Positions 20,581 through 31,769 of a DNA stretch of 64,000 bases are shown here, piece after piece. Under the pieces are notes generated by a model, which ran no database searches, was not told the DNA's origin, and saw only the letters and a list, made by a program, of their open reading frames with translations. Position numbers and translations under genes: made by a program. Position 1 is the first letter of the stretch. The number at the start of each line of letters is the position of its first letter. The DNA is taken from contig CM057009.1 of the NCBI GenBank assembly GCA_029891345.1, forward strand, positions 301,855,466 to 301,919,465, given 5' to 3'. Source of the DNA: Dryococelus australis. Its lineage: Eukaryota; Arthropoda; Insecta; Phasmatodea; Phasmatidae.

Positions 20581-22090
20581 CATAGATATACATATCTCAT
20601 AAGCCTCTATTTCCTTCGGAATGTAGGCTAAATAGGGCCATTTTGCAACAATTATTCGAAATATTTAGCTGAGGCTGTTATGTTTCATCTCAACAATAAC
20701 TTCGAAAACAGGCAACAGAATATTCTTAAATTTTAACAACTAACTATGCCTTTTACCTATATCTAATTACATACCAGAATATGGTCCCTACTGGGAACCA
20801 CAGAAAACACTTTAAATCACAAATTCGTTTACTAAAAATTTTGTGAGTTCAAGAATCGGCATTCCTTACCATGATGCTTATCAAATATGTAAATGTATAC
20901 CACCCAGGATATAATCACAAATTCTAGGAAATTTCTGACATACATCTCCGTCCCTGCATACTTGTGATATTATGTATCATAGCAACACATAGGCTCATGT
21001 ACGAGGCAATAAAAACATACCAACATCAAATGGACTCTTCTGAGAAATAGTAAATCAACGCTACAATTTAACTTGGGCGTTCAAATGTCATACTGTACTA
21101 TGTACTCTTAAGTGTAGAATGGATGTAGTTTAACGCAAACTATGGTAAATGATGACTACGTGTTTATGGATGTCAATATAGAAGAGTATCATTGGGGATC
21201 AATATGTTATTTACTGTATACTTTCACCTCCGTGCTCTAGAAAAGTGACAATTTTTAACTTGCTTTAAGGTATAACAGTTGTCATTCAAATTGTGGAAAC
21301 AGTAACGAAAGACGGACAAGTACGGACAAATTCAAAGCGCGTGAAATTGAAAGACATTCAAATAAGTGTTCTAAGGTCAGTGAAGATTGTTTGTACGCAG
21401 TGGCAAATCTCCCACTGTAAGACGAAACATTTAAGGGAATTCGGAGTGTGTGATAGTTCCCCGCTGCCCTGTAACCATGCACGAGATGTTGGGAGGCTGC
21501 GAATAAGTTTAAGAAATTTGGAGCAAATATCTTGCAAAATGATGCATAACTTTCTAGATATTTCTTAATGCCATGAGTCTGCCCACGTCATTGCGGCGTA
21601 AATTATGACATTATATAATATTCGCTCACAATATTGGCAAAAGTCGATATCCAGGATCGTTCTTTATTTATTTTTCTATGCTTTAACCTAGACTTCAATG
21701 AAAACGTTAAATATTAATTATATTACACGCTCTGTTAAGTTATTGAGTTAATATTAATATACTAACTTCTTCAGTAGTGCAAATAGGTTTTCATAGCTAC
21801 CTTCTTCCACGATCGATGTCTGCTTACTAGGATATCCCAGTCACCATGGGTTGCAGTTTATTTATATAAAGACATTACCTTTATGGTTAGTATAATTTCA
21901 ATGCAACCCAATTTTTTTTACAAGAAATTATCAATATAAATAATTAGCCTAACTTCCTCTACATACCTACATATGCGAGGAAATATGATTAAATCGGCCC
22001 TACTCTAAGAAAGAGATAGATGCAACATGTCTGTCAAAATAAAAAAATTACATTGCCACCATTTAGAAAATAAGTGTCTAATTCACTTCA
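20581..22090. other. AT-rich non-coding, no gene seen
   Basis: The pair of opposing frames at about 21,282-21,568 are shadows of one GC-richer block with no recognisable protein. Confidence 0.4.
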
Positions 22091-22099
22091 ATCATATCA

Positions 22100-22425
22100 C
22101 TTCACATGTTCTACCATAGCAATACTTGTTTACTAAATTTGGTGGTAGTTTTTTGACAGAAAATCTTATATTTCATTTGGTGCCATCTTACAAAATTGTG
22201 GAGAAAGAAGTTAGAGGCTGTGTATTAGTATACCAACATTGGTCGGAATTATTTAAATATAGTAGTATATATGCCAAAATAACTTAAAATATATATAAAC
22301 CACCATGTGAAAATAAGTGGCTTGCATATTTACATCACACATTTTAACACAGCATATCACATTGTAAGTTACCTGCCAGCATGCAATGTTTGGTTGAAAT
22401 TGGTCCATTTTATGGTGTATGCTTA
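22100..22425 (+). repeat. Detached copy of the 19-20.6 kb tandem unit
   Basis: TTTACTAAATTTGGTGG..., CATTTGGTGCCATCTTACAA and CTGCCAGCATGCAATGTTTG follow in the same order as in the array at 19.1-20.6 kb, so this is one further diverged unit. Confidence 0.55.
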
Positions 22426-22509
22426 GTGTCCCATGCATTGACCACCCACAATGACTCCGTACTGGGGCTCCACATTAAAACATGTTTGACAAACATTTTT
22501 ACACGCTGT

Positions 22510-22715
22510 TTAACTGATCCATCGGTCAAAAGAAAACCGCTGAAAAACAGTGGAAAAAAACGACTGATGAATCTGTGGAAAATGTCGCAGATCAATAAGT
22601 AAGGCAAATCTGGCACTTTTCACAGATTGATCAGTTAAATTCACTGAAGTGACAGTTGAATCAGTCAGATTTTCTTGACTGATTGAAAGAGTGAAATCCT
22701 CACTGATTCAGATTT
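22510..22715. repeat. Cluster of short direct and inverted ACTGATTCA-like motifs
   Basis: CTGAT(G/T)(A/C)A-type words occur repeatedly in both orientations, including a hairpin TGAATCAGTCA/TGACTGATTGA at about 22,656-22,686. No known element recognised. Confidence 0.45.
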
Positions 22716-24074
22716 AGAGTTTAGTGCCCGAAAGGGTAGTGCATCTTTTAATAATTTTTTCGTGATGTTAAGCATGTGTAATAATGTATTTGGAGTGTAG
22801 TATGTGCCGTATAGAAACAGTTTCAGATGACATCATAAGACGTATTCGTTTACTTGCGTAAGTATAGTTACTAGAAAATGCGCAGAATGTCTCTTTGTTA
22901 TCAGATACTTTCTTTATTAGGCCTACACTGGAGAACGAAACAGTATGCCTACACTTCTTTCGTCATATTGGTTGAAAACAAAGACGGAGACTGCACAGCA
23001 AGTAAACAAATTTGACATTATATAACTTCGGTAATTTAGTCTTAACGTATTCAATATACACAGCTTAACCATGCTGCCAAGTGCACAAAACACACGCGTA
23101 TTCTACACTTATTAATGACACACCTGAAGAACTTTTGGCTCCTTAGCGTACACAAATTAACGCTAACGTGATGTCGGCGCATGAAGCACTCGATAATATG
23201 TCAATATATATATGTGATTGCACGATTTGACATGAAATGCGCATGTGTGGTGGGGCAAACTAAGCATGGCATAGGTATAATTAACTGTACACGGTTAAAC
23301 CAAATTTTGCAACACATTTACACTCGAGGTTCCTTACAGGCGTGAGCTACACAGACTGTAAACATACACTCCGCAGCAGCTGGCAACCTGTAACTCTTTA
23401 AATGACTTTTATACATGTTATATACGATAAACTGTTTTTGGGGTTCACATTTTTTCATTGTGAAACCACATATTTGGAATGTTTCTGCTATTGCGATTAT
23501 TATCAAGAAAGTTTTGATGTATTATTTATTAGTCATATACTGTGTAGTAAAATGCACGCATTAAACATGCTGTTTTTATTTTGCTATTTATACAGTATTG
23601 CAACTCTATACTCTTCCTTTCAGACTGCTACGGTAACGGCTACACATGGGTGGAGAATGTAACGTGATACCTGCAGAGCGATAACTCACGTGCAATAGCT
23701 TTGAATTTATTAAAAATAATAAGAAATTAAACGCCTTTAATTGTCCAATACAGGCATTTCTAGACTGAAGTGAAATTTTCAATTTCTATATTATTAATTT
23801 TCAAAAAGATTATTGTACTGAATTCTGAGCTTAGTTACCAAAAAAAGCGGACCTTTTACAACGTAAAATCTTTCTCGATACGCAGTTGACCCACTAGCAA
23901 TAAAAGACTCATAGAATTTGGGAGGCATTAAAATTATGTTGAAATTTCCTCATTTTGTATATCAATCTAAGGAATGTTGCGAAAAATTTCTTCTACGCAT
24001 GTAGAAACCCGATTAAAAATTAATTTGGAAATAATGATTATATAGTTTTTAGATTGGCATATCTGTTTGAATAA
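22716..24074. other. AT-rich non-coding, no gene seen
   Basis: Open frames such as 23,402-23,662 are cysteine- and phenylalanine-rich AT-driven frames without family features. Confidence 0.4.
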
Positions 24075-24075
24075 A

Positions 24076-24326
24076 CTATTCACGGTAAAATGAGCACTTT
24101 TGAAAGCCCTGCTTATGATCTACTTGTATGCACGTTGTGTATTATTCCGCATTTTGTATGATTAACATTGATGATCACTTGCCTAACACTTTTTATTCGA
24201 CGTTAAGATACGGAACTACTTCCCATCCATCGTTACCAACTTCGAGTTAAAAAATAATATACAGGTAGGGGCAGTGACTTTTTTCTAAGTTTGATTTCAA
24301 AAGTGCTCACTTTATCGTAAACAGCC
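24076..24326. mobile_element. MITE copy B, short relative of the 12.8 kb element
   Basis: The left end TATTCACGGTAAAATGAGCA and the right end AGTGCTCACTTTATCGTAAA form an inverted pair of about 30 bp. Internal blocks match copy A in the same order: GTTGTGTATTATTCCGC, TTCGACGTTAAGATA, CATCCATCGTTACCAACTT and GGGGCAGTGACTTTTTTC. It lacks about 150 bp present in copy A. Confidence 0.7.
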
Positions 24327-27097
24327 TTTATCTTTTTCAAAGATTGCAGTCGACCAAAAATAAAGTAATGGAAAATTCGGGGAATTTAAGAACTCTTTTG
24401 CAAACGAATGGTACTGCACACCCTTAAATCACACCAGAATACCGTGAGTCAACCAAAGAAAATCCGCCCATATAAAATTCATTGGCCCAAGAGGAACAAA
24501 ATACCAATTTACACTACAAAAAACAGATGGCTTCAGTTTCAGCCGTTCTGTTTTTTCCCTTGCGAAATATTTTTGTTTGAGTTGTGTCCGCGTCATAAAT
24601 TAAATAAAGCAGATTTGTATGTAACTGGATTCTAGTCACGAGAGGATGTTTGATATAGTGAAAATGACAGAACGTAACTTTTAATTAATGCTCGTTCCTA
24701 CGTGGAAGTATGTAAATGAGTGCGTATAAATACCCGTTAAGATGCCAATTTTAACGCGTAATTTATTTTGTATACAGGTAACATGGAAAAATAGGCCAAG
24801 ACAATTATGCACTTTATGGCAGTCTTAGTGGTATGCACTAACGTTCACGGCTAGTAAATGACAACTGGTTGAAGATACAAGTATATAAATAATATAATTG
24901 AAGCCAGAGTCGTCACAGATGTTCGCTCATTTTTCCATAAATTAGATACATTCTAGGTAAGTTTTATGATTCATAACTTGTCTGCGTATTATCTCTGAAT
25001 TGAAGTATTTGAATCATGCTAAATTACAGGTTTAACATTTATCTAACGTTAATAGCATTATGAAAATAATTGAATTTTAACACTATCCTACTTGGCGATA
25101 TATTTATAGTGCCCATCTTCAGTATCCTCAGACACTACGCGTACTCAATTATGATATTAAATGATTGTTTAAAAAATAATTGACCTAACCCCGTTGTGTT
25201 TAAAATATAGAAGAGTTTCAAGATTGAAGATACAATTAAACAGCATTACGAAGCGGTTTCAGGGATACCAAGGAATGGAAACGCAATCGGGGTCAACTGC
25301 TGTGCTTCGTCTGGGAACGAGTTAGCGCAACTCCATAACGTCGCGATCACTCCATTTCGTTGATATCGACCATCATTCGTTCTCCCTGGTGATCCCCGAC
25401 CTCTGATAACACAACGTGTTTTTGTACTTCTTCTAGATAATGGCTATAATTTACGTTTACGCCGTTCATTTTTATAACTGAAATTTGAGGCACAGTTAAA
25501 AAAACCAGCATCAAAAACTATCAGCTGACAAATTACAGACGTAGGACACGCATTTCACGGACATCGGCTTGGTTGAGTGTTTAGTAAACGTGAATCGTTT
25601 CGTATGGCTTGAGCTAACCATCCGCGTATTCTGGAAGCGACTGGAGTCCAGTCTGAAATATAGGCTACGAATTACAGGTCGTGGCAACCTTATGCTAGAT
25701 GAAAACATATTTAGTAATATATTTATTGTGATTTGAATTTTCACCAATTGAAAATGAATAACATGATAAGAACGATAAAATGAAGGAACTTGCTGTGTTT
25801 ACTTGAGAATCACAGCACTGGCATTAACCTACGTACAGTGACAAGACCATATAAACCATAGCTGGGAAGCAAACGGTTGGATTCGCCATTCCGTGTATGT
25901 TTTACTACAGAAATCATTAATATAAAATATAATTTATAATACGTTTCGGAGGGAATGTAAACTACATTTACTTGAAATATCTTTATAGAAGGAAATACTA
26001 AGCAAAGAAGAAAACTGACGTCATAAACTTATGTACTTTTGAGAATCAACTTGCCGGTCTTGAAACAAAAAAAATAAAAACATGGCAAGGAAATGCTCTT
26101 ATTATAATTTTTAGGAAAGCCGCAAATTATACCATATGTAAAACAAAATGACGCTATTATTCAATGAAGTACTGACTGGAGAATAAAAAAGTTTTTTTTA
26201 TATGATAATAAATAATAAATTAATCACTGTATCCATTCTCTGGTAGTTGCAAAAATTATTTGGCAAAGAAACTGTGTTACAGATGTTATACAAATTTTGC
26301 ATATATTAATAGCATCCGTTTAGACTAACTATATGTCTTTTATATATATAGTGTCTTTTTTACACGATAGGTTGAAGCATTTTAGATATGTTCAGTTGTT
26401 GTTTCATTACAAATTATTTTATTTGAAGTTCTCAGACATTTGTTCTACATTATGCCACGTTTGTCAGAAAATGAAATCGCTCTTATTCATAATAATTAAT
26501 TTGGCGTGATCTATTGCTACGTAACGGGATTTAAATTGTATCAAGTAAAACTAATCTGTATTTTTCCTCATTCTCAACTGGCTAGAAAGTCGTCATATAG
26601 ATAATGACGATATTCTAGCCAGTTGAGTTGAGTTCAAGAGGAGCGCAGTAAGATAATATATAATAAGATATGTAACAGTTGGGATTCACATTCACACTTT
26701 TCTACAGAATGTCATTTAATCTTCCTAAATAATAAGTTTTATAGCAATCGTCTTTATTAGCTGATGCGATGAAGTAGTTAGAAATACGAAATATTAACAT
26801 TTATCATCTTTGAAACTGTTTAATTTGCAGGCCATGTGTACTCATATACACAACGAAATATTTCAGTTAAATAACTATTTGTACAAACACCTTTAAAAAT
26901 AACAGATTTCTTTTTCGGGCCACGCAAATATTAACTTGCAACTCACGGAATGAAACTAAACAATTTAACTAGAACAACAATTACACGGGATAGTACAATG
27001 CCACTAGAAAGTATTTTATTAACATATTTAATGGAAATTTTTATACATTCGAAATTTGCGATTTATCGTAGTTACTTTTAAATGTTAACTGATTATT
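24327..27097. other. AT-rich non-coding with one GC-richer island
   Basis: An island at 25,240-25,420 is clearly less AT-rich and may be an old repeat or exon, but neither strand gave a recognisable protein. A strong hairpin at 26,573-26,627 is listed separately. Nothing else was supported. Confidence 0.4.
26573..26627. repeat. Short strong hairpin, 24-bp arms and 7-nt loop
   Basis: The arms start CTCAACTGGCTAGAA and pair with TTCTAGCCAGTTGAG, continuing to GTCGTCAT/ATGACGAT with about two mismatches in 24. The loop is ATAGATA. It could be a microRNA-like precursor, a remnant of a foldback element, or chance. Confidence 0.7.
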
Positions 27098-27440
27098 TCG
27101 GGGCCGTGGTGGCTGAGCTGTTGTACTGATCACCTGCCAACGAAGGCGAACCGAGTTCAATCCCCGTCCAGGCCACTCCCGGAAATTCACGTGTGGGTAT
27201 CATGCCGGACGATGCTGCTGTTTGGCGGATTTTCTCTCCCATTCATTCCGGCGATACTCCATTCTCACCTCAACCATTCCTCATCGGCTCCCAAGTTCCC
27301 GCTGTTAACTGCCACCCTAATTTCTTCACTCACTCATTTCTTATTTCGTTTACGTATGTTTTAAAACAATTATTTTGGAGTGCGAGTGTGTACGGAATGA
27401 GGGTGGGGAAGGGGAGAGGGGAGAGGGGAGAGATAAGATA
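27098..27440 (+). mobile_element. tRNA-derived SINE, plus strand
   Basis: The head GGGGCCGTGGTGGCTGAGCT contains an A-box-like TGGCTGAGCTG, and a B-box-like GAGTTCAATCC follows about 45 nt later. A non-tRNA body with CTCCCATTCATTCC-type pyrimidine-rich text follows, then a GA-rich end at about 27,400-27,440. The head is not an intact tRNA. Confidence 0.7.
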
Positions 27441-27559
27441 GTTAGGGTTTCCTGTTTCTACCCTCCTTCCTTCCCCACAGCAAAATCCGAAGAGAATACT
27501 TAAAAAAAGTCATGAAAAGGGAAATTGTATAACTGTTTACATCCAACACAATAATATAT

Positions 27560-28000
27560 TTTAAACTGAATTATGTGGTATTCAACTATTTTCAGCATTT
27601 TTATAACACGTGTGACATAAGTAAAGTAATTATCATACGCTTCTCTACAAGCCTTATCCTTAAGGCCGTCTTGCAATCCCACAACACTTGGACAAACTGT
27701 ACTAATCTTCCCTTGTGATTCAACATATAATTTTACTGGCACAGTTATGCTAATTAAGATCCCCTCTCCTTCAAATACATTTCGGCCTACGTCATTGGAA
27801 TTGTATGAACTACGGCATAGAACACATGTCATCCAAAATAACTAGTTTCGCCGTTAACAAGATTAGGATCGACTGATGATACATTACAACAGAAAAACGT
27901 AGCCCACCTGAGATCGCCATCAGAAATGGAGTAATATGTTTCAACACATAAAAAGGGTGTGCCGTAATTAGTTCTAAGGCACACGTCTGCAAAATATAGG
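27560..28000 (-). pseudogene. Protein-like region of unknown family, broken
   Basis: On the minus strand, after a TTTTGCAG acceptor-like string, the frame reads TNYGTPFLCVETYYSISDGD then SSVDPNLVNGETSYFG and a stop. After a frame change it continues SITVPVKLYVESQGKISTVC and PSVVGLQDGLKDKAC. The two halves have protein-like composition with scattered cysteines and would join with frameshifts. I do not recognise the family. It may be a repeat-derived or decayed gene. Confidence 0.3.
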
Positions 28001-28184
28001 TGGAAACTTACCGAGCGTGAGATTAGGAAAAACGAGCTCCCAAACGAAAAAAATAAATAAATAAAACCGAACAACTTTCAGAGTGGATTGCATGTAACAT
28101 AATACTGGGCGTTGTCTAGAATGGAAATGAAGTAGCTTAGTTTCAATTTCTTGAGCTTGTAAGTATTTTGCAGTAGACGTATGA

Positions 28185-28380
28185 GTGTCATTGGATCCGC
28201 GGGTGGCGTAGTGGCCTCTCCTGTTCAAGTCCGGGCTCTGGCATGTGCATGGCATGTGCGGGTTTACCCGAAGCACTCCAAACACTTCCACTGTGTTGCA
28301 ACCTCACCTCAGCCGCCATTCAGGCAGGTGTGCCCCTCAGCCCACTGTGTACAGTGTCGTAAGGCGGAGTACTAGTTAGG
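28185..28380 (+). mobile_element. tRNA-derived SINE with shortened head
   Basis: It has GGTGGCGTAGTGGC (A-box-like) and, only about 13 nt later, GTTCAAGTCC (B-box-like), closer than in a tRNA, so the head carries a deletion. The body has CACTCCAAACACTTCCACTG and GGTGTGCCCCTCAGC, GC-rich and unlike its AT-rich surroundings. Confidence 0.6.
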
Positions 28381-30017
28381 AGCAGTCAACGATGCTGACA
28401 TATGTCCGCACCCAGCTGCAAGTAGTTCAGCTATCTGCTACTAGGTAACAGCAGCTTCGAAGCAGCTATGGCGTCATTTTGTCTGCAGGGGTCGTCGTAC
28501 GTTCTGGATGTGAACCAATGTGTTAGGGTGTGTGGGGGGAAGGGGTGGGGGACTCCTTTACCTGATCTCTCCTAATCCCCTTAGACTTCGCAGTAGCCGT
28601 TATGTGTCGGAGGGACTTGGCCGAAAATACGCGATTTTCTCGCCAGTGGGGTACTTGGTTGTTGCTATGCCCATTTTGCACGCACTCCGTCGAGGATGAG
28701 AGAGTGTCAAACCAGCGGGTGGGAGGGTAGCTGCCTCTTATCCCTTTAAACATCAGCTCGTTTTTCTTGGTCACTATCCTGGCTGTTCACATGTAGATAA
28801 AGACACAAAGCACGAAAAAAACATGCAATATCTAACCGCACCAAACGACCCGACGCGCTCTTTTTGATCTTGGCAGCACGCTCTCATCTCCCATGTTAAA
28901 TTCCCTAGGTTAAATCTTTGAACGCGGCAGCTCATAATAACACTAGAGAGTTTGTCGGGCCCACAAAACTTTCTAAGTCCTTAACCTTGAAAACAAAATC
29001 GCCCATAAAATCCGAACCACTGTACCAAATTGAGACAAACGAACAGCAATGGCATCGCAATTATTACAGCAATACAATTATGACAAAGAAATGTAAATAT
29101 GAAGCATCATTAATAAATGCAAATATGAAGCATAATTATGTTACAGTCATCACAAACAACAGCCAAATACAGATATGAAATCCTGTATATTGGATCAGAA
29201 ATCAACTATCAAATTACAACCATAATACACCACAAGGGCGTATTCCTCCTAATGAGTTCCCTACATAAACTGTAATTTCACTGTCAACTGTCAGTCACGT
29301 ATGTGTATGTATAGGTGCTGTTATAACTTCATATTTCTGGGTCGTTTGGTGCAAGGGTCTACTAGGGGTTATACTCACACTTCTTTATGGCACTAACGAT
29401 ATACACAGTATAATACCAAGCACAGCATACTACGAAGAAATGTTATCTATGGGTTAATAAAAAAAAAAAAAAGAACAAAACATAAACCGATTATTACGGC
29501 AAAAATGATTTATTATGAATTAAAATACAATTCACCATGACCATGAATATGCGTACCACCAGTTTTGTATAAATCACTTTTGCATAGTTCATATACACCG
29601 TATATTTGGTATCGCCTTACTTTCTTTCTAGTTTATATACACAGGCGAATTGCAACACTCTGTTAATTCCCAAAAGTAAAAGTAGCTATCACTTCAGCAA
29701 TACTGAAACAACAAACAAATTAAACATAATATTTGGACATAAGAATCTGATTAATTTTGTACAGCACGTTCTTCCATTTATAAACCACAATTTAAATATG
29801 AAATGTGCTCATGGCCACTGAACCGACAAATTACAATTTAAATTTGAAATAATAATAAAATTATCATTAGAAAATGCATTTTGAATGTTTTTTAAAAATA
29901 ATTAATATATAATATATATGATTAATATGCATACATTACAATGCATAGTATTAACAATTATCGTAGTACATAACTGTAAAAATATTTTGACATTATTCCA
30001 ATGATTGAAGAAAACAA
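28381..30017. other. Non-coding, no supported gene
   Basis: A GC-richer block at 28,500-28,780 has a minus-strand open frame (28,523-28,774) without family features. The remainder is AT-rich, with a poly-A run at about 29,458-29,472. Confidence 0.4.
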
Positions 30018-30172
30018 ATCATGACTCCATTTTACAATCTGGAAATACAATATTTTACAATATGGAAATACAATATTTTACAATATGGAAATACAATATT
30101 TTACAATCTGGAAATACAATATTTTACAATATGGAAATACATTATTTTTACAATCCGGAAATACCATATTTT
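30018..30172 (+). repeat. 23-bp minisatellite, about six copies
   Basis: The unit TTTTACAATATGGAAATACA plus ATA repeats with GGAAATAC anchors at 30,041, 30,064, 30,087, 30,110, 30,133 and 30,157. Variation is mostly ATAT/ATCT/ATCC before GGAA. It starts where the minus-strand YqaJ reading frame breaks off. Confidence 0.9.
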
Positions 30173-30174
30173 CT

Positions 30175-30875
30175 GCGAGTAACATGTAATTGCCCTTGCA
30201 CTTGTAGGTGAAAACCATGATTTTTTTTTCATGCTAAGATGTTTCCTGACTTGTCAGTATTCCACGCCGTGACTTTCTTTTTTGTATTGCCTCTTTGGGT
30301 GTCGTATGTGAGGCGGACGATGGGCACTTAATTTCTATAATTCTCTCGTCTCCTACAAGCCCGGCTGGGGTGGCACCGAAGTAAGGAATCTCCGGATCAA
30401 TAAAAAGTCCACAGTCTAAAATGGTTAACTTTAGTTCTTGCTCCATCGCTTCCTTTGCAAGTTTTTCGTTATCAATTCCGTATTTCATTGCTTTGGTATC
30501 GATTCTGCTGTATAATATACTCTTTACTGTAGATTCACAACTCGTGTATGGGTTCATGTTACACATTCGTCCGAAATATGATGCTGTAAGTATTTTCTGT
30601 CTTCTCTCTTTCCACTCCCCACTTTCTCTTTGCATTACGGTTGCCCTTTCGACTCTCTCTTTCTCACTTTCTGTCATTTGCAAGGAGTCAATAAATTCTC
30701 TGCATTCTCTATTGAAAATCTCTGGATCCTTATCCGGTTTTTCTGCATTGGTGCCATATAAGTTATCTGAAAGCGCCCGGCGGAGTAAAGTCTTACCACA
30801 CTTCTTCACTTTTGTTGCCTTTCTTTTGGCCTTACTTGCTACAACTTCAGTTCTGCGTCTGTATTCCATACTCTT
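30175..30875 (-). pseudogene. YqaJ-type exonuclease domain, broken
   Basis: The minus-strand frame 30,234-30,869 shows YGTNAEKPDKDPEIF, then VMQRESGEWKERRQKILTAS, YFGRMC, TSCESTVKSILY, KYGIDNE, FGATPAGLVGDERIIEIKCP. This is the order of the YqaJ/lambda-exonuclease family, a DNA end-processing nuclease. The E-I-K part of the active site is kept, but the Asp usual in an S-P-D-G-L block is Ala here (TPAGL). A frameshift near 30,290 and a stop near 30,230 precede a further match, VQGQLHVTRRKYGI, which runs into the minisatellite. In insects this domain often follows a Mutator-like domain, as here. Confidence 0.8.
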
Positions 30876-30899
30876 ACAGAATTTTCCCGGGCTTTTTTG

Positions 30900-31768
30900 T
30901 ACATTGTTTTATGTAACGTATACAATGGCATCCCCGTATTGTTTTAAAACTGCTCCTGCGCATCTGCCAGTGTAAGATCGTCTAGTGGAAAAATTAATTC
31001 CCTTTCCATCAACAAATTTAGCTACTGCCGAATTGTAGCGTTCTGCGGTGTTGTTGCACACCTTGTGGATTAAACTTCTGCTGTGGTTGCTCATCTGTCT
31101 TACTACACCAGATATCTTATCATGCAGACCACTTTTAATGAGCTCTGGCACATAATTACAGTCTCTACCATCTGACTTACAAAAGTAGCCTCTATCCGAG
31201 CAGACGGAATGATCGCTAAATATATGGCTTGTACTGTTCAAGATGTCTTCCCGTAATTCTTCATCTTTTTCATGCAGTGGCCGTTCTTCTTGCCACCTGT
31301 GCTCTACAGCTTTGACAACAGCTGTTCTGAATCGAAGAATATTGTCACCAAGCTTCTTTCTCGTGACAATGTCATCAATCTATTTATTTCTTGTAGTTGC
31401 AATGTCCTTAAATTTATTACAGAAATTATGCAGAAAATGGTTTGTGCACTCAATTTTTTTGACGGTAACATTTTTGTAAGGATGCGCGTCCAAAACTCTT
31501 TTGTACATATTACTGTCACCATCAGCAATTAGTTTAGTATATTTTAAACCATACATTTCTTCCCTCTGGCGGAAACCTTCAACAATTAGCGCGGCTTCCC
31601 TACTTGATGAATTTTGGTTTTCCTCCCAGTTCTTGAAGCATGTGTGTGGCTTCGGAGTTTTCCCTAATGCTGCAGCACGGCAACAGGTTGTACAGTACTT
31701 GTTTTTTTACGCCGAGAAAAAGGACTTTTTCAGTTATGAATCCTACTATCGCAGCCTGTAAAACCACA
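30900..31768 (-). pseudogene. Mutator-like transposase domain upstream of YqaJ
   Basis: Reading the minus strand from an acceptor-like TTTTACAG at about 31,760: AAIVGFITEKVLFLGV, a shift in a run of seven A, then a Cys-rich KNKYCTTCCRA, PKPHTCFKNW, LIADGDSNMYKRVLDAHPYK, VKKIECTNHFLHNFC, one stop (about 31,380), ILRFRTAVVKAVEHRWQEE, DILNSTSHIFSDHSVCSD, YFCKSDG, VPELIKSGL, NTAERYNSAVAKFVDGKGIN and SYTGRCAGA. This is the Mutator-like/YqaJ protein type widespread in insect genomes. An Asp-Gly-Asp is visible in ADGDSNMY. Only one stop and one or two frameshifts break it, so the decay is fairly recent. N-terminal parts were not found beyond 31,770. Confidence 0.75.
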
Positions 31769-31769
31769 T

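Noticed and set aside
28523-28774. Minus-strand frame of 83 codons
   Set aside because: GC-richer block but no recognisable family, splice context or partner exon.
30421-30975. Plus-strand frame of 184 codons
   Set aside because: Antisense shadow of the YqaJ domain.
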